From Pseudoselenomonas ruminantium (GTDB lineage: Bacteria > Bacillota > Negativicutes > Selenomonadales > Selenomonadaceae): a DNA stretch of 64,000 nucleotides. The position numbers and the translations under genes were made by a program. Below the pieces are notes generated by a model. The model was not told where the DNA came from and searched no databases. It saw nothing but the letters and a program-made list of their open reading frames with translations. This document shows positions 43,253 to 52,838 of this stretch, piece after piece. The stretch's first letter is position 1. Every line of letters begins with the position of its first letter. The stretch lies in NCBI RefSeq assembly GCF_900142515.1, contig NZ_FRBC01000019.1:1-64000 (forward strand), in the 5' to 3' direction.

Positions 43253-43368
43253 AGCAGGTGCATGAATTCTGGCTTGCCGATAGCAGGATTTTGGGCGGCT
43301 TGTGCAGAATTAAAGCGGAAAGCAGCCGCACTCAGAGCCGCCAGCAGGGCGAGTCTTTCCAGATATAT
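43234..43368 (-). pseudogene. Remnant or unusual-start small secreted peptide
   Basis: A 44-codon minus-strand frame encodes a signal-peptide-like sequence: LERLALLAALSAAAF, then FNSAQAAQNPA with a good AQA cleavage site, ending HLLKKKAY. AAGGAG (43382-43377) stands 8 bases before an in-frame ATA at 43368, where an ATG would be expected; no ATG, GTG or TTG is in reach. The stop lies inside a terminator. Either the start codon has mutated, ATA is used, or the resemblance is chance. Confidence 0.3.
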
Positions 43369-43529
43369 AGGAAAAACTCCTTCTTTTCCGAAATCATATT
43401 CTTAATTAGAAGGTGTTCTGGCGGTGAAAAGAGCCACGTCATGGTGGCCCGAAGGATGGTAGAATATTGGGACTGGGGAATTTTTGTGGGAAATGCTGAG
43501 GATGTTGTTACAGGGAAGGAAGTGTTAAT

Positions 43530-45092
43530 GTGAATGAGCAAGAGACGATTGCCGGTTTGATCAAGAAACTGCTCAAGCAGATTTTCGTGATGGTGGTGGG
43601 GGTTGTGGCCATTGTGGGGGTCAGCCTGTTCCTGTTCACGAGTTATGTAGCTCTCGTCAATGACGCCGGCGTGGTGCGCGGCGGCAGCCAGCGCGTGGTG
43701 AAGCAGGTATTGGCCGGGGCGGATGCCTCTAAGACCACGGCCATGGTCGAAGGGCTGCTGACGGACATGAAGGGCCGCATGCATCTCGGCAGCTTCCCGA
43801 GCCGCCGGGATGAGGTCGAAGCTTATTGGCAGAGCGAGGTCAAGCCCGCCATTGCCGATTATCAAAAGACGAAGAATCCGGCCCATCTGCTGGAAGTCAG
43901 CGAGACGTATTTTGGCAAGACCAATGCCATGGTGGATGCAGCCCAGACCATGGTGGATGTGATGGCCGTGATTCTCTATCTTTTGCTGGCAGCATTTATC
44001 GGGGCCGTGTTTATCGTGCTGAAGCGCGTGACGGGGACTTTCGAGGAGCGGGTAGTCCAGCCGCTCTCTGCGCTGGAAGGCAGCGTGAATCAGCTGGCCA
44101 AGGGGCATATGTCCCAGAAGCTTGCTTATCCCCGCAAAGATGAGATTGGCGCGCTCTATGACCTGCTCAACGAGATGCGTCAGGAAATCTTAGGCTATGT
44201 GCAGGATATTGAAAAGAATCTCGATACCATGGCCAGCGGTGACCTTGTGAGCACCACGGACATGAAATACATCGGGGACTATGCGCCTATCCAGCAGAAT
44301 ATCAATCATATCCGCCAGACGCTCTGTCAGGAAATGCAGAGCATGGGCGAGATGGCCAGCATGGTGGCGGTGAGTGCCGGGGAAGTTTCCAAGGTTTCCC
44401 AGAGCCTGGCTGAAGGCGCCATGAGCCAGAACGAGACAGTGCAGGATCTGCAGACCAAGATTGGCGAGGCCATCGAGGAAAATGCCAAAGTGGACACGCT
44501 GGTGGACAATGCGCTGGCGGCCCGGATGCAGACCAAGGATGGCATTGCGGCTACGCAGGAGCAGATGGACAACGTGGTGACGGCCATGCAGGAAATCAGC
44601 GATGCTTCCAATGAAATCCGCTCTATCCTGGGGACGCTGGACGAAATCACGGGACAGACGGCACTCCTGTCCCTGAATGCCTCTATCGAAGCAGCGCGGG
44701 CGGGCGAAGCAGGCCGGGGCTTTGCCGTGGTTGCCGAAAATGTCCGCAAGCTTGCCGAGCAGTCTGCCGACTCCACCCAGAATATCCAGCAGCTCATCAG
44801 CCGTGCTTTGGCCGCTATCGACCGGGGGACCAAGGTGGTCAATACCGCCGCGGAAGCTCTGTCCAGCACGGGAAAGAATACGGAAGTGGTCGACGAAGCG
44901 TTCCGCAAGCTCAAGGAACAGAGTGCTGCCCAGCAGGTGAAGATGGAAGCGGTCAATTCCTTGTCCAGCGACATCCTGGGTGTGGTTACCGACAACAGTG
45001 CTGTATCTGAAGAATGTGCGGCATCCAGTACGGAGCTTTCGAATTTCTCCGATTCCTTGAAGGAAAGCGTGAACAAATTCCGTACATCATGA
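43530..45092 (+). CDS. Methyl-accepting chemotaxis protein with NarX/PilJ-like sensor motif
   Basis: This 520-aa chemoreceptor has membrane helices at about residues 18-40 and 143-164 and a short, probably four-helix, periplasmic domain of about 100 aa. Its first helix holds [16 protein letters not shown] (residues 43-58), which resembles the P-box of NarX/NarQ and PilJ-type nitrate sensors. HAMP segments follow, then the signalling domain with tip [22 protein letters not shown]. The start is GTG (an overlapping ATG is followed at once by a stop); GGAAGGA lies 9 bases upstream. Nitrate sensing is an inference from motif and neighbours. Confidence 0.85.
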   Translation: MNEQETIAGLIKKLLKQIFVMVVGVVAIVGVSLFLFTSYVALVNDAGVVRGGSQRVVKQVLAGADASKTTAMVEGLLTDMKGRMHLGSFPSRRDEVEAYWQSEVKPAIADYQKTKNPAHLLEVSETYFGKTNAMVDAAQTMVDVMAVILYLLLAAFIGAVFIVLKRVTGTFEERVVQPLSALEGSVNQLAKGHMSQKLAYPRKDEIGALYDLLNEMRQEILGYVQDIEKNLDTMASGDLVSTTDMKYIGDYAPIQQNINHIRQTLCQEMQSMGEMASMVAVSAGEVSKVSQSLAEGAMSQNETVQDLQTKIGEAIEENAKVDTLVDNALAARMQTKDGIAATQEQMDNVVTAMQEISDASNEIRSILGTLDEITGQTALLSLNASIEAARAGEAGRGFAVVAENVRKLAEQSADSTQNIQQLISRALAAIDRGTKVVNTAAEALSSTGKNTEVVDEAFRKLKEQSAAQQVKMEAVNSLSSDILGVVTDNSAVSEECAASSTELSNFSDSLKESVNKFRTS

Positions 45093-45135
45093 TTCGATGC
45101 CAATCGGGTTGAAACGAGATATAGAAATAGATAGG

Positions 45136-45170
45136 CAGAAAACCAGCAGGGGAGACCTGCTGGTTTTTTG
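45136..45170 (+). terminator. Terminator after the chemoreceptor
   Basis: AAACCAGCAGG / CCTGCTGGTTT is followed by TTTT. Confidence 0.9.
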
Positions 45171-45278
45171 TTGTTTGGCTATGATTGTAGGAGCTGTTCG
45201 GGAGCATTCTTTATAGTTTGTTCTTTATTTCACAATATAAAGAAAATTTTATTCAATTTTTAGCAGGAAATAAAAATC

Positions 45279-45295
45279 ATATGACGAATTCATAT
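45279..45295 (+). promoter_or_regulatory. Possible operator before lctB
   Basis: ATATGA-CGAAT-TCATAT is a 6-bp perfect dyad, ending 6 bases before the AGGAGGG ribosome site of lctB. Its position suits repression of the lactate operon, but no regulator gene is adjacent. Confidence 0.3.
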
Positions 45296-45316
45296 AGACA
45301 AGGAGGGTGAATAGCG

Positions 45317-46108
45317 ATGAATATTCTTGTGTGTATCAAACAGGTTCCAGGTTCTAACAAAGTTGAGGTTGATCCCGTGACTGGTGTGTTGAAGCGTAAT
45401 GGTGCGGATGCGAAAATGAATCCGTATGACCTTTACGCCTTGGAAACAGGCTTACGCCTCAAGGAGCAGTATGGTGGCACGCTTAGCGTATTGACGATGG
45501 GGCCGCCGCCGGCAAAAAAGATTCTTTATGAAGCCTTTGCAATGGGGGCGGATAAAGGCGCACTCATTACGGACCGTAAATTCGGTGGTGCTGATGTGTT
45601 GGCTACCAGCTATACTCTTTCTCAGGGAATCAAGCGCTTTGGTGATTTTGACCTGATTCTCTGTGGTTTGCAGACTACAGATGGTGATACCGCACAGGTT
45701 GGTCCGGAAGTTTCGGAACAGTTGGGGATTCCCTGTGTATGCAATGTGAAACAGGTAGAAAAGGTGGAAGGTGATGCCATCCTGGTTGATATGGAAATGT
45801 CCGAGGATGTGGAACGCCTGAAAGTAAACTTCCCATGCCTGCTGACTGTGCAGAAGGATATTTGCGAACCGCGTCTGCCTTCCTACAAAAAGTCCAAGGA
45901 GACAGCTGCCCGTGAGATTGAAACGTATACCTTGAATGACATGGCGGATGTAGATGAACATCATTATGGACTCAATGGATCACCTACACAGGTACAGCGT
46001 ATTTTCCCGCCGGAAACACATAAGGCCCGGGAAACCTGGCAGGGAAATGGCGAGGAATTAGCTGATCGCATGTATGATCTGTTGAAGAGTCAGAAGTTTA
46101 TTGCATAA
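45317..46108 (+). CDS. lctB: Electron-transfer flavoprotein beta subunit of bifurcating lactate dehydrogenase
   Basis: The 263-aa protein has the EtfB N-terminus MNILVCIKQVPGSNKVEVDP, the block NPYDLYALETGLRLKEQYGG and the FAD/AMP-binding region LCGLQTTDGDTAQVGPEVSEQL. In Acetobacterium woodii the LctBCD complex drives NAD+ reduction from lactate by co-oxidising reduced ferredoxin; here EtfB would hold the bifurcating FAD with EtfA. AGGAGGG precedes the ATG. lctC begins 19 bases after its stop. Confidence 0.9.
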   Translation: MNILVCIKQVPGSNKVEVDPVTGVLKRNGADAKMNPYDLYALETGLRLKEQYGGTLSVLTMGPPPAKKILYEAFAMGADKGALITDRKFGGADVLATSYTLSQGIKRFGDFDLILCGLQTTDGDTAQVGPEVSEQLGIPCVCNVKQVEKVEGDAILVDMEMSEDVERLKVNFPCLLTVQKDICEPRLPSYKKSKETAAREIETYTLNDMADVDEHHYGLNGSPTQVQRIFPPETHKARETWQGNGEELADRMYDLLKSQKFIA

Positions 46109-46127
46109 CACCGTGGGAGGTTTCATA

Positions 46128-47321
46128 ATGGGTAAATTAGTTGTACATCAGGATAAAATTCAGGATATCAAGGCATTGATGGCAATTTGTCCTTTTGGTG
46201 CCATGACCGAAAACAATGGTAAAGTGGAAATCTCTGCTGCCTGCCGTTTATGCAAACTCTGCGTAAAGAAAGGCAATGGAGCCATGGAATTTGTGGAAGA
46301 TGAGCCCAAGGTACAGATCGATAAAAGCAAGTGGCAGGGGATTGCCGTTTATATCGATCATGTAGATGGCCGTGTGCATCCTGTCTCTTATGAACTCCTG
46401 GGCAAGGCCCGGGAACTGGCGGATAAGATACACCAACAGGTTTATGCTCTTTTCATGGGGCATGACATCGGGAAGGCTGCTGAGGAAATACTTCATTATG
46501 ATGTGGATAAGGTTTTTGTCTGCGATAAGGAATCCTTGGGACAATTCAATATGGAATCGTATGCCAAAGTCTTTGAGCATTTCATCAACCAGGTGAAGCC
46601 TGCGGCTATTCTCGTAGGTGCAACGCCGGTAGGCCGTCAGCTGGCTCCCCGTGTAGCGGCCCGTTTCCACACCGGACTCACTGCTGATTGCACGGTGCTG
46701 GATATCCATGAAAACTCAGATCTGGTACAGATCCGTCCCGCTTTTGGCGGCAATATCATGGCTGAGATCCTGACGCCGAACACGCGGCCGCAGATGGCTA
46801 CGGTGCGTTATAAGATCATGGATGCACCACAACGCAGCGAGACGACGCACGGTGTGATCGAACACTTTGATCTGCCGGATGCTTCCTTGAAATCGCGTAT
46901 TGCGGTGTTAGGAATTACCAAGAAGCCTAAGGAAAAGAGCATTGAACATGCAGATGTGCTGGTAGTGGCTGGCCGTGGCATCAAGAAAAAAGAAGATTTG
47001 GAACTGGTATATCAGCTGTCCGAAGCATTGGGCGGTGATTTTGCCTGCACCCGTCCGCTGATTGAAGCGGGCTGGATGGACCCGCGGCGGCAGATTGGTC
47101 TTTCCGGGCGTACGGTAAGACCGAAGCTGATTATAACTTGTGGTGTTTCTGGTGCCATCCAGTTTGTTGCCGGCATGGAGCATTCCGAAGAGATTTTTGC
47201 CATTAACAGTGATCCGAAAGCGGCGATTTTCAAGGTGGCCAATTATGCCGTAGTAGGAGATTTGTATGAGATTGTACCACAGCTGATTGCCGATATCCAG
47301 CAGGGGAGGAAGATCGCATGA
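46128..47321 (+). CDS. lctC: Electron-transfer flavoprotein alpha subunit with ferredoxin-like cluster
   Basis: The 397-aa EtfA has an extra N-terminal iron-sulfur module: CPFGAM (Cys21) and [11 protein letters not shown] (Cys39, 42, 45), as in LctC of Acetobacterium and related bifurcating Etfs. The EtfA body follows, ending in the FAD-binding domain ([66 protein letters not shown]). The ATG at 46128 has GGGAGG upstream. It overlaps lctD by four bases. Confidence 0.92.
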   Translation: MGKLVVHQDKIQDIKALMAICPFGAMTENNGKVEISAACRLCKLCVKKGNGAMEFVEDEPKVQIDKSKWQGIAVYIDHVDGRVHPVSYELLGKARELADKIHQQVYALFMGHDIGKAAEEILHYDVDKVFVCDKESLGQFNMESYAKVFEHFINQVKPAAILVGATPVGRQLAPRVAARFHTGLTADCTVLDIHENSDLVQIRPAFGGNIMAEILTPNTRPQMATVRYKIMDAPQRSETTHGVIEHFDLPDASLKSRIAVLGITKKPKEKSIEHADVLVVAGRGIKKKEDLELVYQLSEALGGDFACTRPLIEAGWMDPRRQIGLSGRTVRPKLIITCGVSGAIQFVAGMEHSEEIFAINSDPKAAIFKVANYAVVGDLYEIVPQLIADIQQGRKIA

Positions 47322-48721
47322 TGGAATATAAACAGATCAAGCAAGAGGATTTAGAGGTTATTGCCGGTTTTATCGATAGAGAACGTCTGTTGTTCGGTGA
47401 GGAAATCAACGAAGAATACAGTCATGACGAATTGGCCAGTGAGCGTTCCTATCCCTCTCTGGTGGCCCGGGTTATATCTACAGAAGAAGTATCGAAGCTG
47501 ATGGCTTATGCCAATAAAAATCATATCGCTGTGACGCCCCGCGGGGCTGGCACGGGACTGGTGGGAGCATCCGTAGCCGTGGAACATGGCATTATGATCG
47601 ATACGACCTTGATGAATCATGTGTTGGAACTCGATGAAGAAAATCTTACGTTGACTGTGGAACCGGGCGTGTTGTTGATGGAACTGCGGAATTTCGTGGA
47701 AGAACGGGGCTTTTATTATCCGCCTGATCCAGGCGAAAAGTCGGCAACCATTGGCGGCAATATCAGCACAAATGCGGGCGGCATGACGGCTGTGAAATAT
47801 GGTGTTACCCGTGATTACGTGCGTGCACTGGAAGTCGTGCTGGCAGATGGTACCATCATGCAGCTTGGCGGCAAGGTAGTAAAGAACAGTTCCGGTTATG
47901 ACCTCAAGGATATGGTGATTGGTTCAGAGGGTACATTGGCATTTGTCACGAAGGCCGTTCTGAAGCTCCTGCCGTTGCCGAAGAAGAATGTAACCCTGCT
48001 GGTTCCCTTTCCCACGCTGGAACAGGCCATTGGCACTGTACCGCTGATCATTCAGGCAAAATCCGTACCTACGGCCATTGAGTTTATGGAGAGAGAAGTC
48101 ATTCTGGATGCAGAAGAATATCTGGGGCGGAAATTCCCGGACAATCAGGCGGATGCTTATCTGCTGTTGAAATTCGATGGCAATACGATGGAGGAAATCG
48201 CTTCCTATTATGATGAAACCGCGCAGATATGTCTCGATCAGGGAGCCATCGATATCCTTATTGCGGATACAGAAGAACGCAGCCTGCCCGTCTGGAAGAC
48301 CAGAGGCGCCTTCCTGGAAGCAATCAAGGCTTCTACCAGCATGATGGATGAGGTGGATGTAGTCGTACCCAGGAATCGGGTCAATGACTTTGTGGAGTTT
48401 GTCCATCAGCTGCGGCAGGAAATTGGTATCCGGATCAAATCCTTTGGTCATGCGGGGGATGGGAACCTGCATGTTTATATCCTGCGGGATGATCTGCCGA
48501 ATGAAAAATGGCAGGAGCTGTTGGGCATTGCCATGAATCGTATGTATGATAAGGCACGTGATTTGCGGGGGCAGGTCTCTGGTGAACATGGCATAGGGCT
48601 GGTAAAGAAACCGTATCTCAATGAGTCATTGCCTGAAGCCAGCCTGGTGCTGATGAGAGGAATCAAGAAGGTCTTTGATCCCAATAACATCTTGAATCCG
48701 CACAAGGTTTGCCAGGCTTAA
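47318..48721 (+). CDS. lctD: FAD-linked lactate dehydrogenase (GlcD/LctD family)
   Basis: This subunit oxidises lactate to pyruvate and hands electrons to LctBC. The 467-aa protein has the PCMH FAD-binding domain ([62 protein letters not shown]). It also has the C-terminal GlcD cap with metal/substrate motif [17 protein letters not shown] and [15 protein letters not shown]. Two adjacent ATG codons (47318, 47321) are possible. A terminator follows. Glycolate is the main alternative substrate; the Etf genes favour lactate. Confidence 0.92.
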   Translation: MMEYKQIKQEDLEVIAGFIDRERLLFGEEINEEYSHDELASERSYPSLVARVISTEEVSKLMAYANKNHIAVTPRGAGTGLVGASVAVEHGIMIDTTLMNHVLELDEENLTLTVEPGVLLMELRNFVEERGFYYPPDPGEKSATIGGNISTNAGGMTAVKYGVTRDYVRALEVVLADGTIMQLGGKVVKNSSGYDLKDMVIGSEGTLAFVTKAVLKLLPLPKKNVTLLVPFPTLEQAIGTVPLIIQAKSVPTAIEFMEREVILDAEEYLGRKFPDNQADAYLLLKFDGNTMEEIASYYDETAQICLDQGAIDILIADTEERSLPVWKTRGAFLEAIKASTSMMDEVDVVVPRNRVNDFVEFVHQLRQEIGIRIKSFGHAGDGNLHVYILRDDLPNEKWQELLGIAMNRMYDKARDLRGQVSGEHGIGLVKKPYLNESLPEASLVLMRGIKKVFDPNNILNPHKVCQA

Positions 48722-48744
48722 AGAAACTTCAGATCAGCAATCAA

Positions 48745-48784
48745 TGGAAGAGGAACGATGTGGTCATGGTTCCTCTTCTTTTAT
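48745..48784 (+). terminator. Terminator of lctBCD
   Basis: GAAGAGGAAC / GTTCCTCTTC is followed by TTTTATAT. The following 130 bases contain a TATAAT at 48845-48850 that may serve mfrA. Confidence 0.85.
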
Positions 48785-48916
48785 ATTGGATTTTCTAATA
48801 AGGCGTATAAGAAGTATGTATTTTTCTTATAGCATTTATTTATATATAATAGATTTAGTTAATCTCGTTTGGGATGAATTGAGAAAGCCTATTTTATTTT
48901 AGGAGGGAAAAGAAAT

Positions 48917-50764
48917 ATGGCAACGGAAATTTCGCGCCGCACATTCATCAAAGGAGCGGCAGCGGCCGGTGTTGTACTGGCAGCAGGCTCGTACTTTGCC
49001 TGGGATGGTAAGAATATTCCGGAAAAAGTGAAGACGGGTGATGTAACCTATGATGTTCTGGTAATCGGCAGTGGTGGTGCCGGCATGCGTGCCGCTCTCG
49101 CTGCAGCTGAGCGCAAAGACCTGAAAGTGGCTGTGATGACGAAACTGGTTCCCACCCGTTCCGCATCCACTATGGCACAGGGCGGTATGAACGGCGTTAC
49201 GGGTGTGAGCGACCCCACGGACACCGTCGAGTCTCATGTCTTTGATACCATCAAGGGCGGTGACTACCTTTGCGACCAGGATGCGGTGGAATATTTCGCT
49301 GAACATGCTGGCGAAAACATCTATGAGATGGATTATATGGGCTATCCTTATAACCGTCAGAAGGATGGTGCTTTCCATCAGCGCAAGATGGGCGGTCACA
49401 GCCATCCCCGCGCTTCCTACTTCGAAGACCGTGCTGGCCATGCGATGGTGCACACCCTCTTCGAGCAGTGCCTGGAAAACAATATCGACTTCATTTCCGA
49501 ATGCCAGATGCTGGAAATCAGCATGGATGGCGATAAACTCAACGGTGTTATCGCCATGGATATGCGCAGCGGCAACCTGATTGGCGTGCCGGCAAAATCT
49601 ATCATCATCGCCACCGGCGGCTATGGCCGTGTTTACTGGGTGCGTACTTCCAATCCGTACAGCTCCACTGGTGATGGTATCGTAGCTGGTATGAATGTAG
49701 GTATTCCGTTCAAAGATCCGGAAATGGTGCAGTTCCATCCCACGGGTCTGGCTGCCAACGGCGTACTGCTGTCCGAGTCCAGCCGTGCAGAAGGTGCTCT
49801 GCTGGTCAACAAGGACGGCGAGCGCTTCATGGCTAAATACGCACCGGAAAAGATGGAACTGGCTACCCGCGACATCGTAGCCCGTGGTATTGCCACGGAA
49901 ATCGAACAGGGCCGTGGTGTAGGCGAAGGCATCCATGCTGGTGTATACCTTGATTTCACGAAGATTCCGGCTGAGCGCATCCATGAGCGTCTCGGTCAGG
50001 TTTATGATCTGTCCCGCCGCTTCGCTGGCGTTGATATCACCAAGGAACCCGTGCTGATCAGCCCGACTTGCCATTATTCCATGGGCGGCCTCGAAATGGC
50101 GGACTACAAGACTGGTGAAAGCCGTGTCAAAGGCATCTATGTAGCTGGTGAATGCAGCTGTGTATCCGTACATGGTGCGAACCGTCTGGGGGCAAACTCC
50201 CTGTCGGAAGTGCTGGTCTTCGGTCATACGGCTGGTGATGGCGCTGCTGAATTTGCCAAGGCCAACAAGTATGAGGGCAATCAGGACAGTCTGGCCAAGG
50301 CCTGCGAGAAGTGGAAAGAAAGATTCGATACGGCGACCAACCGTGGCAAGGAAGGCAACAAGACTGTGCCGGAAATCCGCGATGCCATGATCAATACCAT
50401 GTGGTACAAGGCCGGTGTATTCCGCGAGGAAAGCCAGCTGCTGGCTGCTACTGCCGAGTTGGAAGCATTGGATAAAGAGTATGAGCATTGCTATGTAGGC
50501 GATAATTCTCATGTGTATAACACCGCTTTCGAGCAGTATGTAGAGCTGGGCAACCTGCTGCAGATCTCCCATGCCATCGTGCAGGGGGCCCTGGCCCGCA
50601 AGGAAAGCCGCGGTGGTCATTCCCGTCGTGACTTCCCGAAACGTGATGATGCAAACTTCCTGAAACACACCTTGATTTTCAAGGACAAGGATACGGGCAA
50701 ATATCGTGCCGAGTATAAAGATGTCGTAATCACGAAATACCAGCCGAAAGAAAGGAAGTATTGA
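48917..50764 (+). CDS. mfrA: Methylmenaquinol:fumarate reductase flavoprotein, Tat-exported
   Basis: The 615-aa flavoprotein belongs to the SdhA/FrdA family and starts with a Tat signal (SRRTFIKGAAAAG), the mark of the periplasmic Mfr enzyme known from Wolinella. FAD motifs are VLVIGSGGAGMRAALAA and the His-containing SASTMAQGGMNG region. Active-site blocks include VQFHPTGL, GGHSHPRASYFEDRAGHAM, HYSMGGLEM and the C-terminal GANRLGANSLSEVLVFG. It reduces fumarate to succinate outside the cytoplasmic membrane. AGGAGGG lies upstream of the ATG; mfrB follows with two bases between. Confidence 0.93.
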   Translation: MATEISRRTFIKGAAAAGVVLAAGSYFAWDGKNIPEKVKTGDVTYDVLVIGSGGAGMRAALAAAERKDLKVAVMTKLVPTRSASTMAQGGMNGVTGVSDPTDTVESHVFDTIKGGDYLCDQDAVEYFAEHAGENIYEMDYMGYPYNRQKDGAFHQRKMGGHSHPRASYFEDRAGHAMVHTLFEQCLENNIDFISECQMLEISMDGDKLNGVIAMDMRSGNLIGVPAKSIIIATGGYGRVYWVRTSNPYSSTGDGIVAGMNVGIPFKDPEMVQFHPTGLAANGVLLSESSRAEGALLVNKDGERFMAKYAPEKMELATRDIVARGIATEIEQGRGVGEGIHAGVYLDFTKIPAERIHERLGQVYDLSRRFAGVDITKEPVLISPTCHYSMGGLEMADYKTGESRVKGIYVAGECSCVSVHGANRLGANSLSEVLVFGHTAGDGAAEFAKANKYEGNQDSLAKACEKWKERFDTATNRGKEGNKTVPEIRDAMINTMWYKAGVFREESQLLAATAELEALDKEYEHCYVGDNSHVYNTAFEQYVELGNLLQISHAIVQGALARKESRGGHSRRDFPKRDDANFLKHTLIFKDKDTGKYRAEYKDVVITKYQPKERKY

Positions 50765-50766
50765 TC

Positions 50767-51723
50767 ATGGATGTGAAACTTAGAATCCATCGCTTCGTAG
50801 AAGGCAAGAAATGGGAACAGGACTACACCGTAACCATGAAAGTCGGCATGACCGTCCTTGAAGCCCTGATTGAAATCAAGGAAAAGCAGGATCCGACGCT
50901 GTCCTTTACGTGCTCCTGCCGTTCCAGTATCTGTGGTGCCTGCGCCGTTCGTGTAAACGGCAATGCAGAACTGGCCTGCGAGATTCTCGTGGAAAATCTC
51001 GTGAAGCGCTATGATACCAATGAACTCACCATTGAGCCGCTGGGCAACTTCAAGGTCATCCGCGACCTGATCGTGGACTGGGATCCGAAATATGCCCGCA
51101 TCAAGAAGATCAAACCCGTGGTGCATCCGAAGGATGAGTTTTCCAAAGAAAAGGGCTGCAAGCAGTCGCCGGAGGACTTCAACAAGTATAAGAAGTATGC
51201 TGGTTGTATTCTCTGTGGCTCCTGTGTATCCGAATGCAACAAGAACACCCTGAACCAGGATGACTTCCTCGATCCGTTCGTGTTTGTCAAAGCAGAAAAG
51301 ATCGTGGCCGACAGCCGCGACAAGAGTCCTGAGGAACACCTGAAGGCAGTTGTAGACGCCGGTCTCTGGCGCTGCTTCAACTGTCAGGAATGCACAGCGA
51401 AATGCCCGAAAGGGTTAGACCCTGCCGGCGCTATCGAAAAGCTCAAGGAAGCTACCTTCAAGAAAGGTCTCGATGATAATGTCGGTGCCCGCCATGCCAA
51501 AGCCATCTATGAGGATATCAGCGAATCCGGCACGCTGGATGAATCCAAGCTGAACATCAAGTCTGAAGGCTTCTTCATGGCCGGCCTCCGTGCGCCGATG
51601 GCTATCCGCCTCATGCGTGTCGGCAAAATGAACCCGCTGGACAAGCATCCAGTGAATCCCGAAATCGAAACCATCCGTAAGATTGTGAAAAATGCCGAAG
51701 CGGCAGCGAAGGAGGCTGAATGA
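50767..51723 (+). CDS. mfrB: Methylmenaquinol:fumarate reductase iron-sulfur subunit
   Basis: The 318-aa protein has the plant-type 2Fe-2S domain (CSCRSSICGACAVRVNG) and two ferredoxin-like groups (CILCGSCVSECN, and CFNCQECTAKCPKG). It links MfrA to MfrE. A tail of about 90 residues beyond the last cysteine group is longer than in FrdB. The ATG at 50767, 9 bases after AAAGGAAG, is better than an in-frame TTG two codons earlier. It overlaps the next frame at ATGA. Confidence 0.93.
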   Translation: MDVKLRIHRFVEGKKWEQDYTVTMKVGMTVLEALIEIKEKQDPTLSFTCSCRSSICGACAVRVNGNAELACEILVENLVKRYDTNELTIEPLGNFKVIRDLIVDWDPKYARIKKIKPVVHPKDEFSKEKGCKQSPEDFNKYKKYAGCILCGSCVSECNKNTLNQDDFLDPFVFVKAEKIVADSRDKSPEEHLKAVVDAGLWRCFNCQECTAKCPKGLDPAGAIEKLKEATFKKGLDDNVGARHAKAIYEDISESGTLDESKLNIKSEGFFMAGLRAPMAIRLMRVGKMNPLDKHPVNPEIETIRKIVKNAEAAAKEAE

Positions 51724-51725
51724 TT

Positions 51726-52592
51726 ATGAAGTACGCATTATTTCCGGGCTGCGTGCTGGAAGGTGCAGCAGCTGAAGCCTACACTTCGCTGAAGAAGGTC
51801 TGTGAGAAGTTAGGCATTGAAGTCGAAGATATCCCCAACTGGACTTGCTGCGGTGCATCCCATGCCCAGGGCGTCAATGATTTTGCCGCGCTGGTGGTCA
51901 ACGCCCGCAATATTTCCATTGCTGAGAACATGGGGCTGGATATCATGACGGTCTGCAACACCTGCACCCTGCAGCTGCGCACCGCCAAAGCCCGCCTTGA
52001 TAAGGATGCCAAGCTCAAGGAAAAGGTCAACAAGGTCCTGAAAGAATCTGGCCATCCTTATGAGTACAAAGGCACCAGCAAGGTGACGCACTTCCTCTGG
52101 ATTCTGGATGATCATCCGGAACTTCTGGATGGCAAGGTGGTCAATCCCCTTACCGGCGTCAAGATTGCCGGCTACTATGGCTGCCATATCCTGCGCCCGC
52201 AGGAAGTCATGAATCATGGTGACGGCAAGCACCCGGAATATCTGGAACGCCTGATCCGCAAGCTGGGCGCAGAACCGGTCTGGTTCGATGCCAGCCGCAA
52301 GTGCTGCGGTTTCCATGCCCAGCTGGCTGCTGAACATGATGTACTGACCGTGACTGGCCAGATCGTGGACAGCGCTGACCGAGCAGGGGCAATGGCCATT
52401 GCCACCCCGTGCCCGCTGTGCCAGATGCAGCTGGATATGTACGAGCCGGAAGGCCGTGAAGCGGTTCATTCCCAGGCTCAGGTACCCATCCTGCACTTGC
52501 AGCAGCTCGTAGGTTTTGCTCTCGGCATGACCAAGACGGATATGGGCTTTGACCGCCATGTATCCGCTCAGGAAAAACTGAAAATCGGCTGA
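51726..52592 (+). CDS. mfrE: Methylmenaquinol:fumarate reductase CCG-domain subunit
   Basis: The 288-aa protein carries two CCG domains of the HdrB/SdhE type: WTCCGASHAQG with CNTCTLQL, and RKCCGFHAQLA with CPLCQMQL. MfrE takes the place of a cytochrome b anchor in SdhABE/MfrABE-type enzymes and probably handles quinol oxidation. It starts MKYALFPGC. An ATG two codons earlier (51720) overlaps the mfrB stop and is also possible. A strong terminator follows. Confidence 0.9.
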   Translation: MKYALFPGCVLEGAAAEAYTSLKKVCEKLGIEVEDIPNWTCCGASHAQGVNDFAALVVNARNISIAENMGLDIMTVCNTCTLQLRTAKARLDKDAKLKEKVNKVLKESGHPYEYKGTSKVTHFLWILDDHPELLDGKVVNPLTGVKIAGYYGCHILRPQEVMNHGDGKHPEYLERLIRKLGAEPVWFDASRKCCGFHAQLAAEHDVLTVTGQIVDSADRAGAMAIATPCPLCQMQLDMYEPEGREAVHSQAQVPILHLQQLVGFALGMTKTDMGFDRHVSAQEKLKIG

Positions 52593-52615
52593 TATCGTCG
52601 AACAGCAAAATTAGC

Positions 52616-52655
52616 GAGGCCTGACCGGTCAATTGACTGGTCAGGCCTCATTTCT
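52616..52655 (+). terminator. Terminator of mfrABE
   Basis: GAGGCCTGACC / GGTCAGGCCTC surrounds an inner GGTCAATTGACT palindrome, followed by ATTTCTC. Confidence 0.85.
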
Positions 52656-52768
52656 CGTTGCTTCATCCTGTCCTGTTATCTTTTTTGAAACTGTTTCTGG
52701 TTTTGCAAAATTCAATGCAGGATATTGTAGTTTTTTGCCGAATAGGCATATTAATTTAGTAAACTGAT

Positions 52769-52797
52769 TTGTCATACTATATAAAATGTGTTATAAT
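52769..52797 (+). promoter_or_regulatory. Promoter of the YkvI-like gene
   Basis: TTGTCA (52769-52774) and TATAAT (52792-52797) with a 17-bp spacer. Confidence 0.8.
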
Positions 52798-52838
52798 TTA
52801 TTAATATAAATGCTGATTTTATTATAGGAGGCGATTGA

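Noticed and set aside
43216-43533. Plus-strand 105-aa frame before the second chemoreceptor
   Set aside because: It begins inside a terminator hairpin and has no RBS; the chemoreceptor GTG start at 43530 is well supported instead.
48917-52592. Succinate dehydrogenase (SdhABC) with a cytochrome b
   Set aside because: No cytochrome b gene; the third subunit has CCG domains and the flavoprotein has a Tat signal, which fits MfrABE instead.
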